The notes under the pieces were generated by a model. It searched no databases, was not told the DNA's origin, and saw only the letters and a program-made list of their open reading frames with translations. A stretch of 64,000 nt of DNA from Dryocola sp031988645 (GTDB lineage: Bacteria; Pseudomonadota; Gammaproteobacteria; Enterobacterales; Enterobacteriaceae), in contig NZ_CP150452.1 in the NCBI RefSeq assembly GCF_051307045.1, positions 2,294,001 to 2,358,000 of the forward strand, written 5' to 3'. The position numbers and the translations under genes were made by a program. Below are positions 44,934 to 53,322 of this stretch, piece after piece; positions within the stretch are counted from its first letter, which is position 1; each line of letters opens with the position of its first letter.

Positions 44934-46563
44934 ATGAAAAGCGACTGGTATAAAAATGCGATAATTTATCAAATTGATACGGCACTTTTTTTTGACGCAA
45001 ACGGCGACGGCTGCGGCGACCTGCAGGGGGTCACTCAACGGCTCGACTATATTCGCGGCATCGGCGCCACCTCCGTCTGGCTAAGCCCCTTCTATCTCAC
45101 CCCTTTTCGCGACGGCGGGTATGATGTCAGCGACCATCTGCGCGTCGATCCCCGCTTCGGCGATATCGCCGATATGGTTATGCTGGTCGAAAGGGCCGAG
45201 GAGCTTGGCCTGCACGTAATTATTGAACTGGTGCTTCAGCACACTTCAAGCGAGCATTTTTGGTTCCAGCAGGCGCGAAGCGACAAAAACTCGCCCTACC
45301 GCGACTATTATATCTGGGCCGATAAGCCGCCGAAAAAAGACGATGCGCCCATGTTTCCCGGCGTTGAAAAAAGCGTCTGGAGCTGGGACGAAGAAGCCCA
45401 GCAGTATTATCGCCACATGTTTTATCGCCACGAGCCGGATTTAAACCTCTCCTGCCCGCAGGTCGTTAAAGAGATAGAGCGAGTGATCGTTTTCTGGTTA
45501 AGAATGGGCGTTTCAGGCTTTCGCTTTGACGCGGCCTCGCATATGGTCAAGCAGGCGGGGGAAGGCAAAGAAGAGCACGGCTTTAGTTTACTGACCCACC
45601 TGAGAGATTTTATCTCCCGCCGCCGCCCTGAAACCCTGCTATTAGGCGAAGTGGACGTGGATGCCAGCCGGTACCGCCATTATTTCGGCGATAACAATCG
45701 TCTGTCGATGCTGCTCAGCTTTAACCTGAATAAAAAATTTTATGTTTCCCTCGCCCGTAAGAATGCCACCGCTTTATTGCAGGCCCATCGAAGAGCTGCC
45801 CGCCCCGCCTTTCAGAGCCTGCTTTGCTAACTGGCTGCGCAACCATGATGAACTTGACCTGGACGGCCTGTCGCAAGCGGAAAAGCGAGACGTGATGAAG
45901 AGCTTCGGCCCGGATAAAAATATGCATGTTTATCAAAGAGGGCTGCGGCGCAGGCTAGCGCCGATGCTCAAGGGCAATATAAAACGCCTGGCGATGGCCC
46001 ACGCGGTTCTCTTCTCTTTACCCGGCACGCCGGTATTGCGCTATGGCGATGAAATAGGCATGGGCGACGATCTGCAGCTTGAAGAACGTAACGCCGTCAG
46101 AACGCCGATGCAGTGGTCAGACTTAGCGGGCGCGGGCTTTTCCGAGGCTGAACCAGAAAAATTTATTGCGCCGGTCATCGATACCGGGCCATACGGCTAT
46201 CAAAAAGTTAACGTTAACGCCTCGCTGATAAAAGACGACTCTTTATTGCATCGCGTGAGCAAAATAGCCAGGGCGCGGCTGGGCCTGAACGCCATTGGTT
46301 CAGGCATTTATCAGGTTATTAAAACCAGCAACCCGGCAATCTTTGCCGTGAGATATGACTATGGCAATAAGGGCCTGCTGCTGTTAGCTAATTTTTGCAG
46401 CAGAAAAGTGACGGCGGACATAAACGAGGCTGATATTGCCGGGCTAACGGAGTGCCTCGCTGATAAGGAATATCAGGAGTCCGGATCCCTGACGGCACCC
46501 TTTTCTCTTACTATGAATGGCTATGGCTACCGCTGGTTTTCCATTATTAAAACCCACGGCTAA
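44934..46563 (+). pseudogene. GH13 alpha-amylase/trehalose-synthase-like enzyme, one-base frameshift
   Basis: A GH13 protein resembling trehalose synthase (maltose-trehalose isomerase). The frame breaks at 45782-45786 (GGCCC for GGCC). Removing one C joins NATALLQA to IEELPAPPFRACFANWLRNHDELDLD and gives 542 aa. Catalytic nucleophile Asp199 (GFRFDAA), acid Glu239 (LLGEVDVD) and the NHDE third site are present. Conserved region I is unusual: ELVLQH replaces the DxxxNH of active GH13 enzymes, changing both Asp98 and Asn102. It may have altered activity. Confidence 0.85.
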
Positions 46564-46594
46564 AAAAGCCCGCCGCAGGCGGCCCGATGGCAAT

Positions 46595-47596
46595 TTATCT
46601 GCGGCTAATTTTTTTACGCCGCAGCCGGCGCTTTTTAAGGAAGAGTAAAGCGCCTAAACCCGCCGCGGCGAAAATCACTCTCACCGGCGTGGCGGCGTTC
46701 ATACTGATTACGCTTTCTTTTGCTTCATGAGTGAAATTTCCCCTGCTCTGATGCTGTCCCTCTACGGAGTTAAAAAGGTTATCCGGACGGCGTGAGAGGT
46801 ATTCATAGCCTTCCATTTGTCCGGACCAGGCTTTTTTAGCCAGCATCTTGTCCAGCCAGTGCGGAAAAACATAATTCCCCAGAATGGACTGCACGGTGGC
46901 TTTCCCGACCCACATTTCCCGCGGCGCGCGCGCGGCGGCGTCAAAAATGGCTTTTGCTACCGCTTCCGGCTGATAAACAGGCGCCACCGGACGCGCGGGC
47001 CGTCCCAGCTTGTTACGGGCCCAGCCAAACTGCGGGGTATTGGTGCCCGGCAGATGGACCATTGTCAGGCGTATGGCGCTGCGTTGATGAATAAGCTCGC
47101 AGCGTAAGGCGTCCGTGAAGCCGCGAATCGCCGCCTTCGCGCCGCAGTAGGCGGACTGTAGCGGAATAGAGCGGTAAGCCAGCGCGGAGCCTATCTGCAC
47201 TATAGTGCCCGCACGGCGCGGCTCCATCAGGCGCAGCGCCTCTCGGGTGCCGTTTACCACGCCGAGATAGGTCACCTCCGTCACGCGTTGGTATTCGTTG
47301 GGATCGATATCCTCAAAGGGCGACATAATGGTACACATGGCCGAGTTGATCCAGATGTCGACCGGGCCGAGCTGCTGCTCTATGCTGTCCGCCGCTTGCG
47401 CCATTTGCGCAGCGTCTGCCACGTCGGCGCTGAAGGCGGCCGCACGGACGCCGGTTTCACGCAGCCCGGCCACCGTTTCCCGCAGGCCCTGCTCGCCGCG
47501 GGCAATGACCGCGACGTCATAACCTTCTTGCGCAAAACGCAGCGCGACGGCTCTGCCTATCCCCGCCGTTCCTCCTGTAATCACAACGACAGCCAT
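46595..47596 (-). CDS. Short-chain dehydrogenase/reductase with C-terminal membrane anchor
   Basis: A 333-aa SDR. The NAD(P)-binding TGGTAGIGRAVA is at the N-terminus, and the catalytic Tyr-x3-Lys is in SAYCGAKAA with the preceding Ser in GSALAYRS. Residues ~300-320 form a hydrophobic segment followed by a very basic end (KKRRLRRKKISRR), suggesting tail anchoring in the inner membrane. The start at 47596 has GGGGAGG upstream. The substrate is unknown. Confidence 0.85.
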   Translation of the reverse strand: MAVVVITGGTAGIGRAVALRFAQEGYDVAVIARGEQGLRETVAGLRETGVRAAAFSADVADAAQMAQAADSIEQQLGPVDIWINSAMCTIMSPFEDIDPNEYQRVTEVTYLGVVNGTREALRLMEPRRAGTIVQIGSALAYRSIPLQSAYCGAKAAIRGFTDALRCELIHQRSAIRLTMVHLPGTNTPQFGWARNKLGRPARPVAPVYQPEAVAKAIFDAAARAPREMWVGKATVQSILGNYVFPHWLDKMLAKKAWSGQMEGYEYLSRRPDNLFNSVEGQHQSRGNFTHEAKESVISMNAATPVRVIFAAAGLGALLFLKKRRLRRKKISRR

Positions 47597-47755
47597 ATCT
47601 TTCCTCCCCTGTGCGTAGCAAGACATCCCCTGACCCGCAAAGCCGTTAGCCCGGCGGGTAACTTCATTTTTATAGCCGCGTTAAAGAAAAATGCCAGGCC
47701 GGGGCGCGTAGTACCGGTTTATAGCGGATAGCCTGAAAATATCGCTAAAAATCAA

Positions 47756-47777
47756 AAAGGCCGCTCAAGCGGCCTTT
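47756..47777 (-). terminator. Terminator of the 25-codon small gene
   Basis: AAAGGCCGCT / AGCGGCCTTT, a 10-bp perfect stem with a 2-base loop, is followed on the minus strand by TTGATTTTT. It lies 7 bases past the small ORF stop at 47784. Confidence 0.75.
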
Positions 47778-47783
47778 AAACGG

Positions 47784-47861
47784 TTATTTTTTATCGGGTT
47801 GTGGTTTCTTATCCCCGGATTCAGGTGCTTCCGTCGGGTCGTCTTTTTCAACAAATAACAT
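47784..47861 (-). CDS. Small acidic/basic protein, 25 aa, uncharacterised
   Basis: A short frame MLFVEKDDPTEAPESGDKK ending QPDKK. GGAGG lies 6 bases before the ATG and a strong terminator lies directly after the stop, so it looks like a complete small gene. The product is highly charged with no membrane segment. I recognise no family. It lies in a stress-type neighbourhood (SDR, yciGF). Confidence 0.5.
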   Translation of the reverse strand: MLFVEKDDPTEAPESGDKKPQPDKK

Positions 47862-47993
47862 AATCGCCTCCAGTGTGTCTTTCGTCTGAACGGCTGATAA
47901 AAATGACTACTGAGTCACTTTTCAGCCCGATGCGCGAGGCCTGCAAATCAATCACATAGTAACAAGACTTCGTTACCGGCCGGCCCGCGGCTG

Positions 47994-48158
47994 CTATTTT
48001 TTCTCTACGACTTTTAAATACTTATATTCAAGTTTTAGCCAGTCTCGTGGACGATAAAGCGCACCGCCGTTTTTAAGCAATAAACACAGGGTGTTTTTGA
48101 ATAAAAATAACGTAAACTCACCTTTCACATTCCCTCGTGAATGTTTATACCACACCAT
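47994..48158 (-). CDS. Hypothetical protein, 54 aa
   Basis: From the ATG at 48158 the product begins MVWYKHSRGNVKGEFT and is 54 aa, basic, with a central hydrophobic stretch (LFLFKNTLCLLLK). GGGAG lies 7 bases before this ATG, a better start than one 33 bases upstream. The region is AT-rich relative to its neighbours. No family is recognised. Confidence 0.4.
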   Translation of the reverse strand: MVWYKHSRGNVKGEFTLFLFKNTLCLLLKNGGALYRPRDWLKLEYKYLKVVEKK

Positions 48159-48385
48159 AATTATCTCCCGACTTTTAAGGTACAGCACCAAATAAATATA
48201 ATGAGCTAACGAATTAAAACAAATAAATTTACTGCTTTAAGATTATTCTTAGTGCTTGATTTTATATAGCTGCGCCCCCGTTTTTTCCTTGCAATAGATA
48301 AACCCTCTACTACAATTTTTAGTCACGCGGCAAGAGTAATGCTGCGTGAAGTATTACCCTAATCAACCAAAGTGAGGAGTAAATT

Positions 48386-48565
48386 ATGACTCAGCATCGA
48401 GGCGGTTCAGGTAATTTTGCACAGGATCGTGAAAAAGCGTCGGAAGCAGGCCGCAAAGGTGGTCAGCACAGCGGCGGAAACTTTAAAAACGATCCACAGC
48501 GTGCCTCAGAAGCAGGTCGTAAAGGTGGCGAAAATAGCCACGGGGGCGGACGTAAATCCGGGTAG
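48386..48565 (+). CDS. yciG: YciG, KGG-motif stress protein
   Basis: A 59-aa hydrophilic protein with two KGG repeats (SEAGRKGGQHSGGNF and SEAGRKGGENS). It is close to E. coli YciG, also 59 aa. GTGAGGAG precedes the ATG. In E. coli yciG is RpoS-controlled, heads yciGFE near trp, and affects motility and stress. Here it heads yciF, without a yciE. Confidence 0.9.
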   Translation: MTQHRGGSGNFAQDREKASEAGRKGGQHSGGNFKNDPQRASEAGRKGGENSHGGGRKSG

Positions 48566-48672
48566 TTAACCTGAACGGACAGGACTGAAACCTCATCGAT
48601 ATGGGTAAATTTGCATCGGCGGATTTACCCATATCGCCTGATATAAAATAAAGAGCGCATTCTGGAGCGATC

Positions 48673-49173
48673 ATGCAGATTAAAACCATTGAAGACCTTT
48701 TTGTTCACCTTCTGTCAGATACATACAGTGCTGAAAAACAATTAACCCGCGCGCTGCCTAAGCTTGCCCGCGCTGCGGAAAACCCTAAGCTCAGCGAAGC
48801 TTTCACCGCCCACCTTGAAGAAACCCGCGGCCAGGTGGAACGCATCGATCAGGTGGTGGACAGCATTCCCGATTTCCGTTTAAAACGCATGAAATGCGTG
48901 GCGATGGAGGGGTTAATTGAAGAAGGCCAGGAAGTGATTGATAGCGTTGATAAAGGCCCTGTACGCGACGCAGGTTTAATCGCCGCGGCGCAAAAAGTGG
49001 AACACTATGAAATAGCGTCTTACGGCACCCTGTGTACGCTGGCGGATATGCTCGGCTATAAAGAAGCCAAAACGCTACTTGGGCAAACCCTTGAAGAAGA
49101 AAAATCAGCTGACAATAAGCTGACCACCCTCGCCGAATCAGGAATTAATCAAAAAGCGAAGCAAAAAGGCTAA
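48673..49173 (+). CDS. yciF: YciF, ferritin-like stress protein (DUF892)
   Basis: A 166-aa four-helix ferritin-like protein matching E. coli YciF (MQIKTIEDLFVHLLSDTYSAEKQLTRALPKLA). Carboxylate/His residues for a dinuclear metal site occur in helices 1-4 (AEKQ, HLEET, EGLIEE, EHYE). It forms an operon with yciG. Its role is unclear; it is linked to osmotic and RpoS stress. Confidence 0.92.
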   Translation: MQIKTIEDLFVHLLSDTYSAEKQLTRALPKLARAAENPKLSEAFTAHLEETRGQVERIDQVVDSIPDFRLKRMKCVAMEGLIEEGQEVIDSVDKGPVRDAGLIAAAQKVEHYEIASYGTLCTLADMLGYKEAKTLLGQTLEEEKSADNKLTTLAESGINQKAKQKG

Positions 49174-49179
49174 AACCCG

Positions 49180-49209
49180 GCCCGGCTTAAAACGCCGGGC
49201 TATTTTTTT
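49180..49209 (+). terminator. Intrinsic terminator of yciGF
   Basis: GCCCGGC / GCCGGGC, a 7-bp stem with a 7-base loop, is followed by TATTTTTTT, just past the yciF stop. Confidence 0.8.
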
Positions 49210-49460
49210 ACTTATATTTATTCTTCCCCTTCTTTATTTTCTCGCCTTGATTAATAAAAACCACCGTTATTAAAAATAACTCCTGCGAAATCAACCGAAA
49301 AATAGCGGCTGTAAAATTTAGAGACAATAATTTACACTATCTTTACCGTTGATTTACAAAGCCTTTTATAACTTAATTCGCTTCGCCTGCGCTTTGCCCT
49401 CCTTTTCTGCGCTTTCCTTCATATGCTTTAGTCATCTTCTTTAACCGGTGAAGTGGCATA

Positions 49461-51870
49461 ATGAAAAAAACTTTATTTTCATTAGTTTCTGTAACAGGGA
49501 TAGTAGTGGCTCTGCTTGGCGTAACCTACCTCGCCTTAGGGGGCTGGCTGGCGGCGCTGGGCGGCACGCCGTGGTATCTGCTGTTCGGCGTCGGCTTTTT
49601 AATCAGCGGCATTTACCTCGTTCGTTATCGCAGTGCGGGCATCGGGCTGTACCTGCTTACCTTTATCGCCTGCGCCGTATGGTCGCTAAGCGAGGTGGGG
49701 CTCGACGGCTGGCAGCTGATGCCGCGTTTATTCGGCCTTGCCCTCCTCGGCGTCTGGATAAGCATGCCGTGGATTACCCGCCGCCTCGTGGCGCGCGGAA
49801 ATCCTTATTACCCAGGTTTACTTACCGGCTGTTTCTATCTTGCGGCTATTGCAGGCATCTTCTATGCGGGCTGGCATATCAGCGACTCACGTTTTGTTCA
49901 GCGCCAGCCGATTCCCGCCGCGCAAACGGAGGCCGCGCCTGCGCAGGAAGCCGACGCTAACGACTGGCATTTTTATGGCCGCACTGCCGCCGGCCAGCGT
50001 TATTCGCCGCTGGAACAGCTGACCCCCGCGAACGTCAGCAAACTGCAGCCTGCCTGGGAATATCATACAGGCGATACCCTGCGCGAGGGGGAGGATAAAG
50101 CCGGGCGCGAGTTTAATTTTGAAGTCACGCCCATCAAGGTTGGAAACGTGCTCTATATCTGCACGCCGCACCGCCAGGTGATTGCCCTTGATGCCACGAC
50201 CGGCAGGCAGCGCTGGCGCTTTGATCCGCACCCGGACACCTCGGCAAATGAATATCTCGCCTGCCGCGGAGTGGCCCTACAGCAAAGCGGTTGAGGATAA
50301 AAGCTGCCCGGAAAAAATCATTACCACCACCAGCAACGCGCAGATGGTGGCTCTGAATGCGCAAACGGGTAAGCCCTGCCCGGCGTTCGGCGAGCAGGGC
50401 TTTGTTAGCCTGACCGACCAGATGGGCGAAGTCCCGCCTGGTTTCCATTTCATCACCTCGCAGCCTCTGATTATGGATAACCGCATCGTGCTTGGCGGCT
50501 GGATATACGATAACCAGGCCACCGGCGAGCCCTCCGGCGTGGTGCGCGCCTATGACGCCGCCTCCGGCAAGCTTGCGTGGAGCTGGGATATGGGCAGGAA
50601 CCCGCAGAATGGGCGGTTAAAACCAGGCGAAGAGTACACGCGCGGAACGCCTAACGGCTGGGGAACCTATACCGCCGATCCTGAGCTGGGCCTGGTCTAT
50701 ATTCCCCTGGGCAACGCTACGCCGGATTATTACGGCGCGAAAAGGCGCCCCTTTGATGAAAAATATTCCAGCGCGCTGGTTGCGCTGGATATCCATACCG
50801 GCCAGGAACGCTGGCATTTTCAAACCGTCCATCACGATGTCTGGGACTACGATCTTCCCATCGGCCCGACGCTTGTGGACTTGCCAGGCGAACAGGGCGG
50901 CACCCTGCCGGCGCTGATTCAGACAACCAAAATGGGACAGCTTTTTATGCTGGACCGCCGCACGGGCAAAGCGCTTGCGCAAATAGAAGAAAAGCCCGTT
51001 CCTGTCTCTCCCGTCCTGCCCGGGGAACACCTTTCTCCGACGCAGCCGGATTCAACCGGCATGCCAAACCTGGCGCCGCCGGATCTGAAAGAGACGGATA
51101 TGTGGGGCGCCACCCCCATCGATCAGCTCTGGTGCCGGATCCAGTTCCACCGCTACCGCTATCAGGGCCGCTTTACGCCACCGGCTGAGGGCACGTCGAT
51201 CGCCTATCCGGCTTTTGACGGCGTGATGGACTGGTACGGCGCCTCGGTCGATCCTCTGCGGCACGTGCTTATCGCCAACACCAGCTACATTCCCTTTACC
51301 ATGCAGCTGCTGAAATCCGGCGAGGCGATTAAGCAGGGGCTGATGCAGCGCTGGGCGGGATGGGGAAGCAAAGAGGCCTATCCCAAACCCAAAGAGTTTG
51401 CCGTCGGGCCGCAGTACGGCACGCCATGGGCCGCGGTAGTCAAACCCTGGCTGACGGCGTTAGGCGCGCCGTGCAGCGCGCCGCCGTGGGGAAAACTGGT
51501 GGCCATCGACCTCACAACGCGCAAAATCGCCTGGGAACGGCCGGCGGGTACAACCCGGGATATGAATATCTTCGGGACGCACGCCAACGCGCCTTTGCCC
51601 ACCGGCATTTTTATGATTGGGGGAAATATCGTGACGCGCAGCGGCCTGATCTTTATGGGCGCTACGGCTGATAACTACCTGCGCGCCTTTGATGAAACCA
51701 ACGGCAAAGAGCTCTGGCGCGCGCGCCTGCCGGCCGGCGGGCAGGCCACGCCGATGACCTATATGGGCGCCGACGGCAGACAGTATGTGGTGATAGCCGC
51801 AGGCGGTCACGGCGGTCTGGGAACCCGCTCCGGGGACGCGCTGGTCGCTTATGCCCTGCCCCGGCGCTAG
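49461..51870 (+). pseudogene. gcd: Membrane PQQ-dependent dehydrogenase (glucose/quinate type), one-base frameshift
   Basis: This quinoprotein oxidises glucose or a related polyol in the periplasm and passes electrons to ubiquinone. Five N-terminal membrane helices (residues ~5-145) precede an eight-bladed propeller. The frame breaks at 50273-50277 (GGCCC where GTG GCC TAC is expected). One base less gives 802 aa (E. coli Gcd 796). PQQ-site residues resemble Gcd: HHDVWDYDLP with the catalytic Asp, the Lys in TKMGQLFMLDRR, and AAGGHG at the end. It is diverged from E. coli Gcd, so quinate or another polyol is possible. Confidence 0.87.
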
Positions 51871-52005
51871 CCGGCACCGCAACGGCAAAGACCATAAAAA
51901 ACGCTCGGGAGGAAAGAATTTATTAGTTAAATGTGCGACTTCGCCTGATTATATGCAGGAATGTTTTAGTTACAGTGACGGCTGAATGTCAAGCGAGGGT
52001 CGGTT

Positions 52006-52335
52006 ATGAAAAATATCATCATCAGTATGATTGCCAAGATTTCAAAGATGGATGCGGAAGCAAAGTTACTGACCGCTCAGGTGGAAGCTCAGTCTCTGTT
52101 ACTGAGCGCGATGCTGCTCGCGGTGGGGAAGGAAGGCGGTCTGGAGCACATTGTTGAAAGCGTTAAAAAAGCCATCAACACCGCGCTTGAAGCCTCGGAT
52201 AACCAGTTAAGAAGCGATACGGAGCTTTTGCTAAGCCAGTTTAACGAGCTGCTTTCGTTAACGCGGCTGCTGGCAAAAGCGGATACGGAGATTGACGTAG
52301 AAGCGTTGCGCGAGCCGCCGGCGCCCAATTTGTAG
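52006..52335 (+). CDS. IraP-like anti-adaptor protein
   Basis: A 109-aa helical protein whose N-terminus (MKNIIISMIAKISKMDAEAK followed by LLTAQVEAQSLLLSAML) aligns with the IraP pattern MKNLIAELLxKLAQKEEExKEL-xAQVEALEIxVTAML. IraP (86 aa in E. coli) blocks RssB and so stabilises RpoS. This protein is longer at the C-terminus. It lies among RpoS-type genes (yciGF, CsbD/ElaB-like), which fits the assignment. GAGGG lies upstream of the ATG. Confidence 0.6.
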   Translation: MKNIIISMIAKISKMDAEAKLLTAQVEAQSLLLSAMLLAVGKEGGLEHIVESVKKAINTALEASDNQLRSDTELLLSQFNELLSLTRLLAKADTEIDVEALREPPAPNL

Positions 52336-52442
52336 TAAAAAGTCTTAAATAACGCCAATAAAGGGCAGACCCGGACAGGTTTCTAACGAGACCGCATATC
52401 TTGACTATACTTATCGGTACATTCGCATTAAAGGAGAGTGAA

Positions 52443-52691
52443 ATGTTTGAAAAAGCAGAAGATAAGGTCAATGAAGCGGCGGGCAAAGCTCAGGAAGTAT
52501 TTGGTCGCACCACTAACAGTCCTGAAGACACGGTAAAAGGCATGGCGCAAAAATATGCTTCCCAGGCAAGCAGCGCTACCCGCGATGCTACCGACTCGCT
52601 CAGAGATCAGGTTTCAGCTAATCCTATCGGCGGACTGGCGATAGCCGGCGCCATCGGCGTGGTTATCGGCTATCTTCTCGGCCGTAAATAA
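52443..52691 (+). CDS. CsbD/ElaB-like stress membrane protein
   Basis: An 82-aa protein with a CsbD-like N-terminus (MFEKAEDKVNEAAGKAQEVFG). The C-terminal hydrophobic Gly-rich tail (GGLAIAGAIGVVIGYLLGRK) is like ElaB/YqjD/YgaM, inner-membrane proteins that tether ribosomes in stationary phase. AGGAG precedes the ATG at 52443; an upstream in-frame start is not supported. Confidence 0.8.
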   Translation: MFEKAEDKVNEAAGKAQEVFGRTTNSPEDTVKGMAQKYASQASSATRDATDSLRDQVSANPIGGLAIAGAIGVVIGYLLGRK

Positions 52692-52741
52692 GCGCTCGTC
52701 GCCTGCTCCGCTAAAGCTTCATCAATGCAGCAATAATTATC

Positions 52742-52762
52742 GACCCGCATTTTTTGCGGGTC
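52742..52762. other. Hairpin upstream of tRNA-Val
   Basis: GACCCGCA / TGCGGGTC forms an 8-bp stem with an all-T loop, between the CsbD-like gene and the tRNA promoter. There is no T-run after the stem. It may end the upstream transcript. Confidence 0.4.
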
Positions 52763-52781
52763 AGAACGCTGATGCCTCTTA

Positions 52782-52810
52782 TTGACACCAGCAGCGTTAG
52801 TCTGTAGATT
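52782..52810 (+). promoter_or_regulatory. tRNA-Val promoter (third copy)
   Basis: A consensus -35 TTGACA (52782-52787), a 17-base spacer and TAGATT (52805-52810) lie about 65 bases before the tRNA. The promoter differs from that of the first tRNA-Val copy. Confidence 0.75.
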
Positions 52811-52875
52811 ATCCCGGTATTAGTCATACAAAACGCTTAATAATCAAGCGGTTAATTTGCATAAGCTTTCCTGAT

Positions 52876-52952
52876 GCGTTCATAGCTCAGTTGGTTAGAG
52901 CACCACCTTGACATGGTGGGGGTCGTTGGTTCGAGTCCAATTGAACGCACCA
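52876..52952 (+). tRNA. tRNA-Val (GAC), third copy
   Basis: 77 bases identical to the tRNA at 37449-37525, including CCA and four bases of 5' flank (TGAT). The two copies bound a 15.4-kb accessory block in direct orientation. Confidence 0.98.
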
Positions 52953-53080
52953 TCCTTATACCCTTTTCTTATTATTATACTTTTTAATATTCCCCTAACC
53001 CGGCGATAACAGTCGCTGTAAATCTGTACACTTCGTTAGCCAAAAAAGCGCTTTTAATTCCTTTCCCGGCAACTTGCCCC

Positions 53081-53114
53081 TATAATACGCGGGTTCCTAA
53101 CTTGAATGGTTTCA
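53081..53114 (+). promoter_or_regulatory. pykF promoter with Cra (FruR) operator
   Basis: TATAAT (53081-53086) is followed about 16 bases later by TGAATGGTTTCA (53103-53114), a close match to the Cra site TGAATCGATTTCA. Its position just past the transcription start fits Cra repression of pykF, as in E. coli. Confidence 0.8.
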
Positions 53115-53322
53115 GCGCATTGGACTGCCTTTATAATAGACAATTATGCACTTTCCCCCGGCTGGCTGAACCGCAAGCATACTTTCCTCTGCACGCTTTA
53201 TTTCTGTCACCTATCCTTACCAGGTGTCGATTTTACAATACCAGCTTCAATTTCCGCTCCGGCGACAGTGTCCACCGGAACCGAGTTTTAACAATCCTTC
53301 TCAACTTACAGATAAGACTGTC

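Noticed and set aside
37449..52952. Prophage or integrative element at tRNA-Val
   Set aside because: The tRNA repeats look like attachment sites, but no integrase, recombinase, phage or conjugation gene lies between them.
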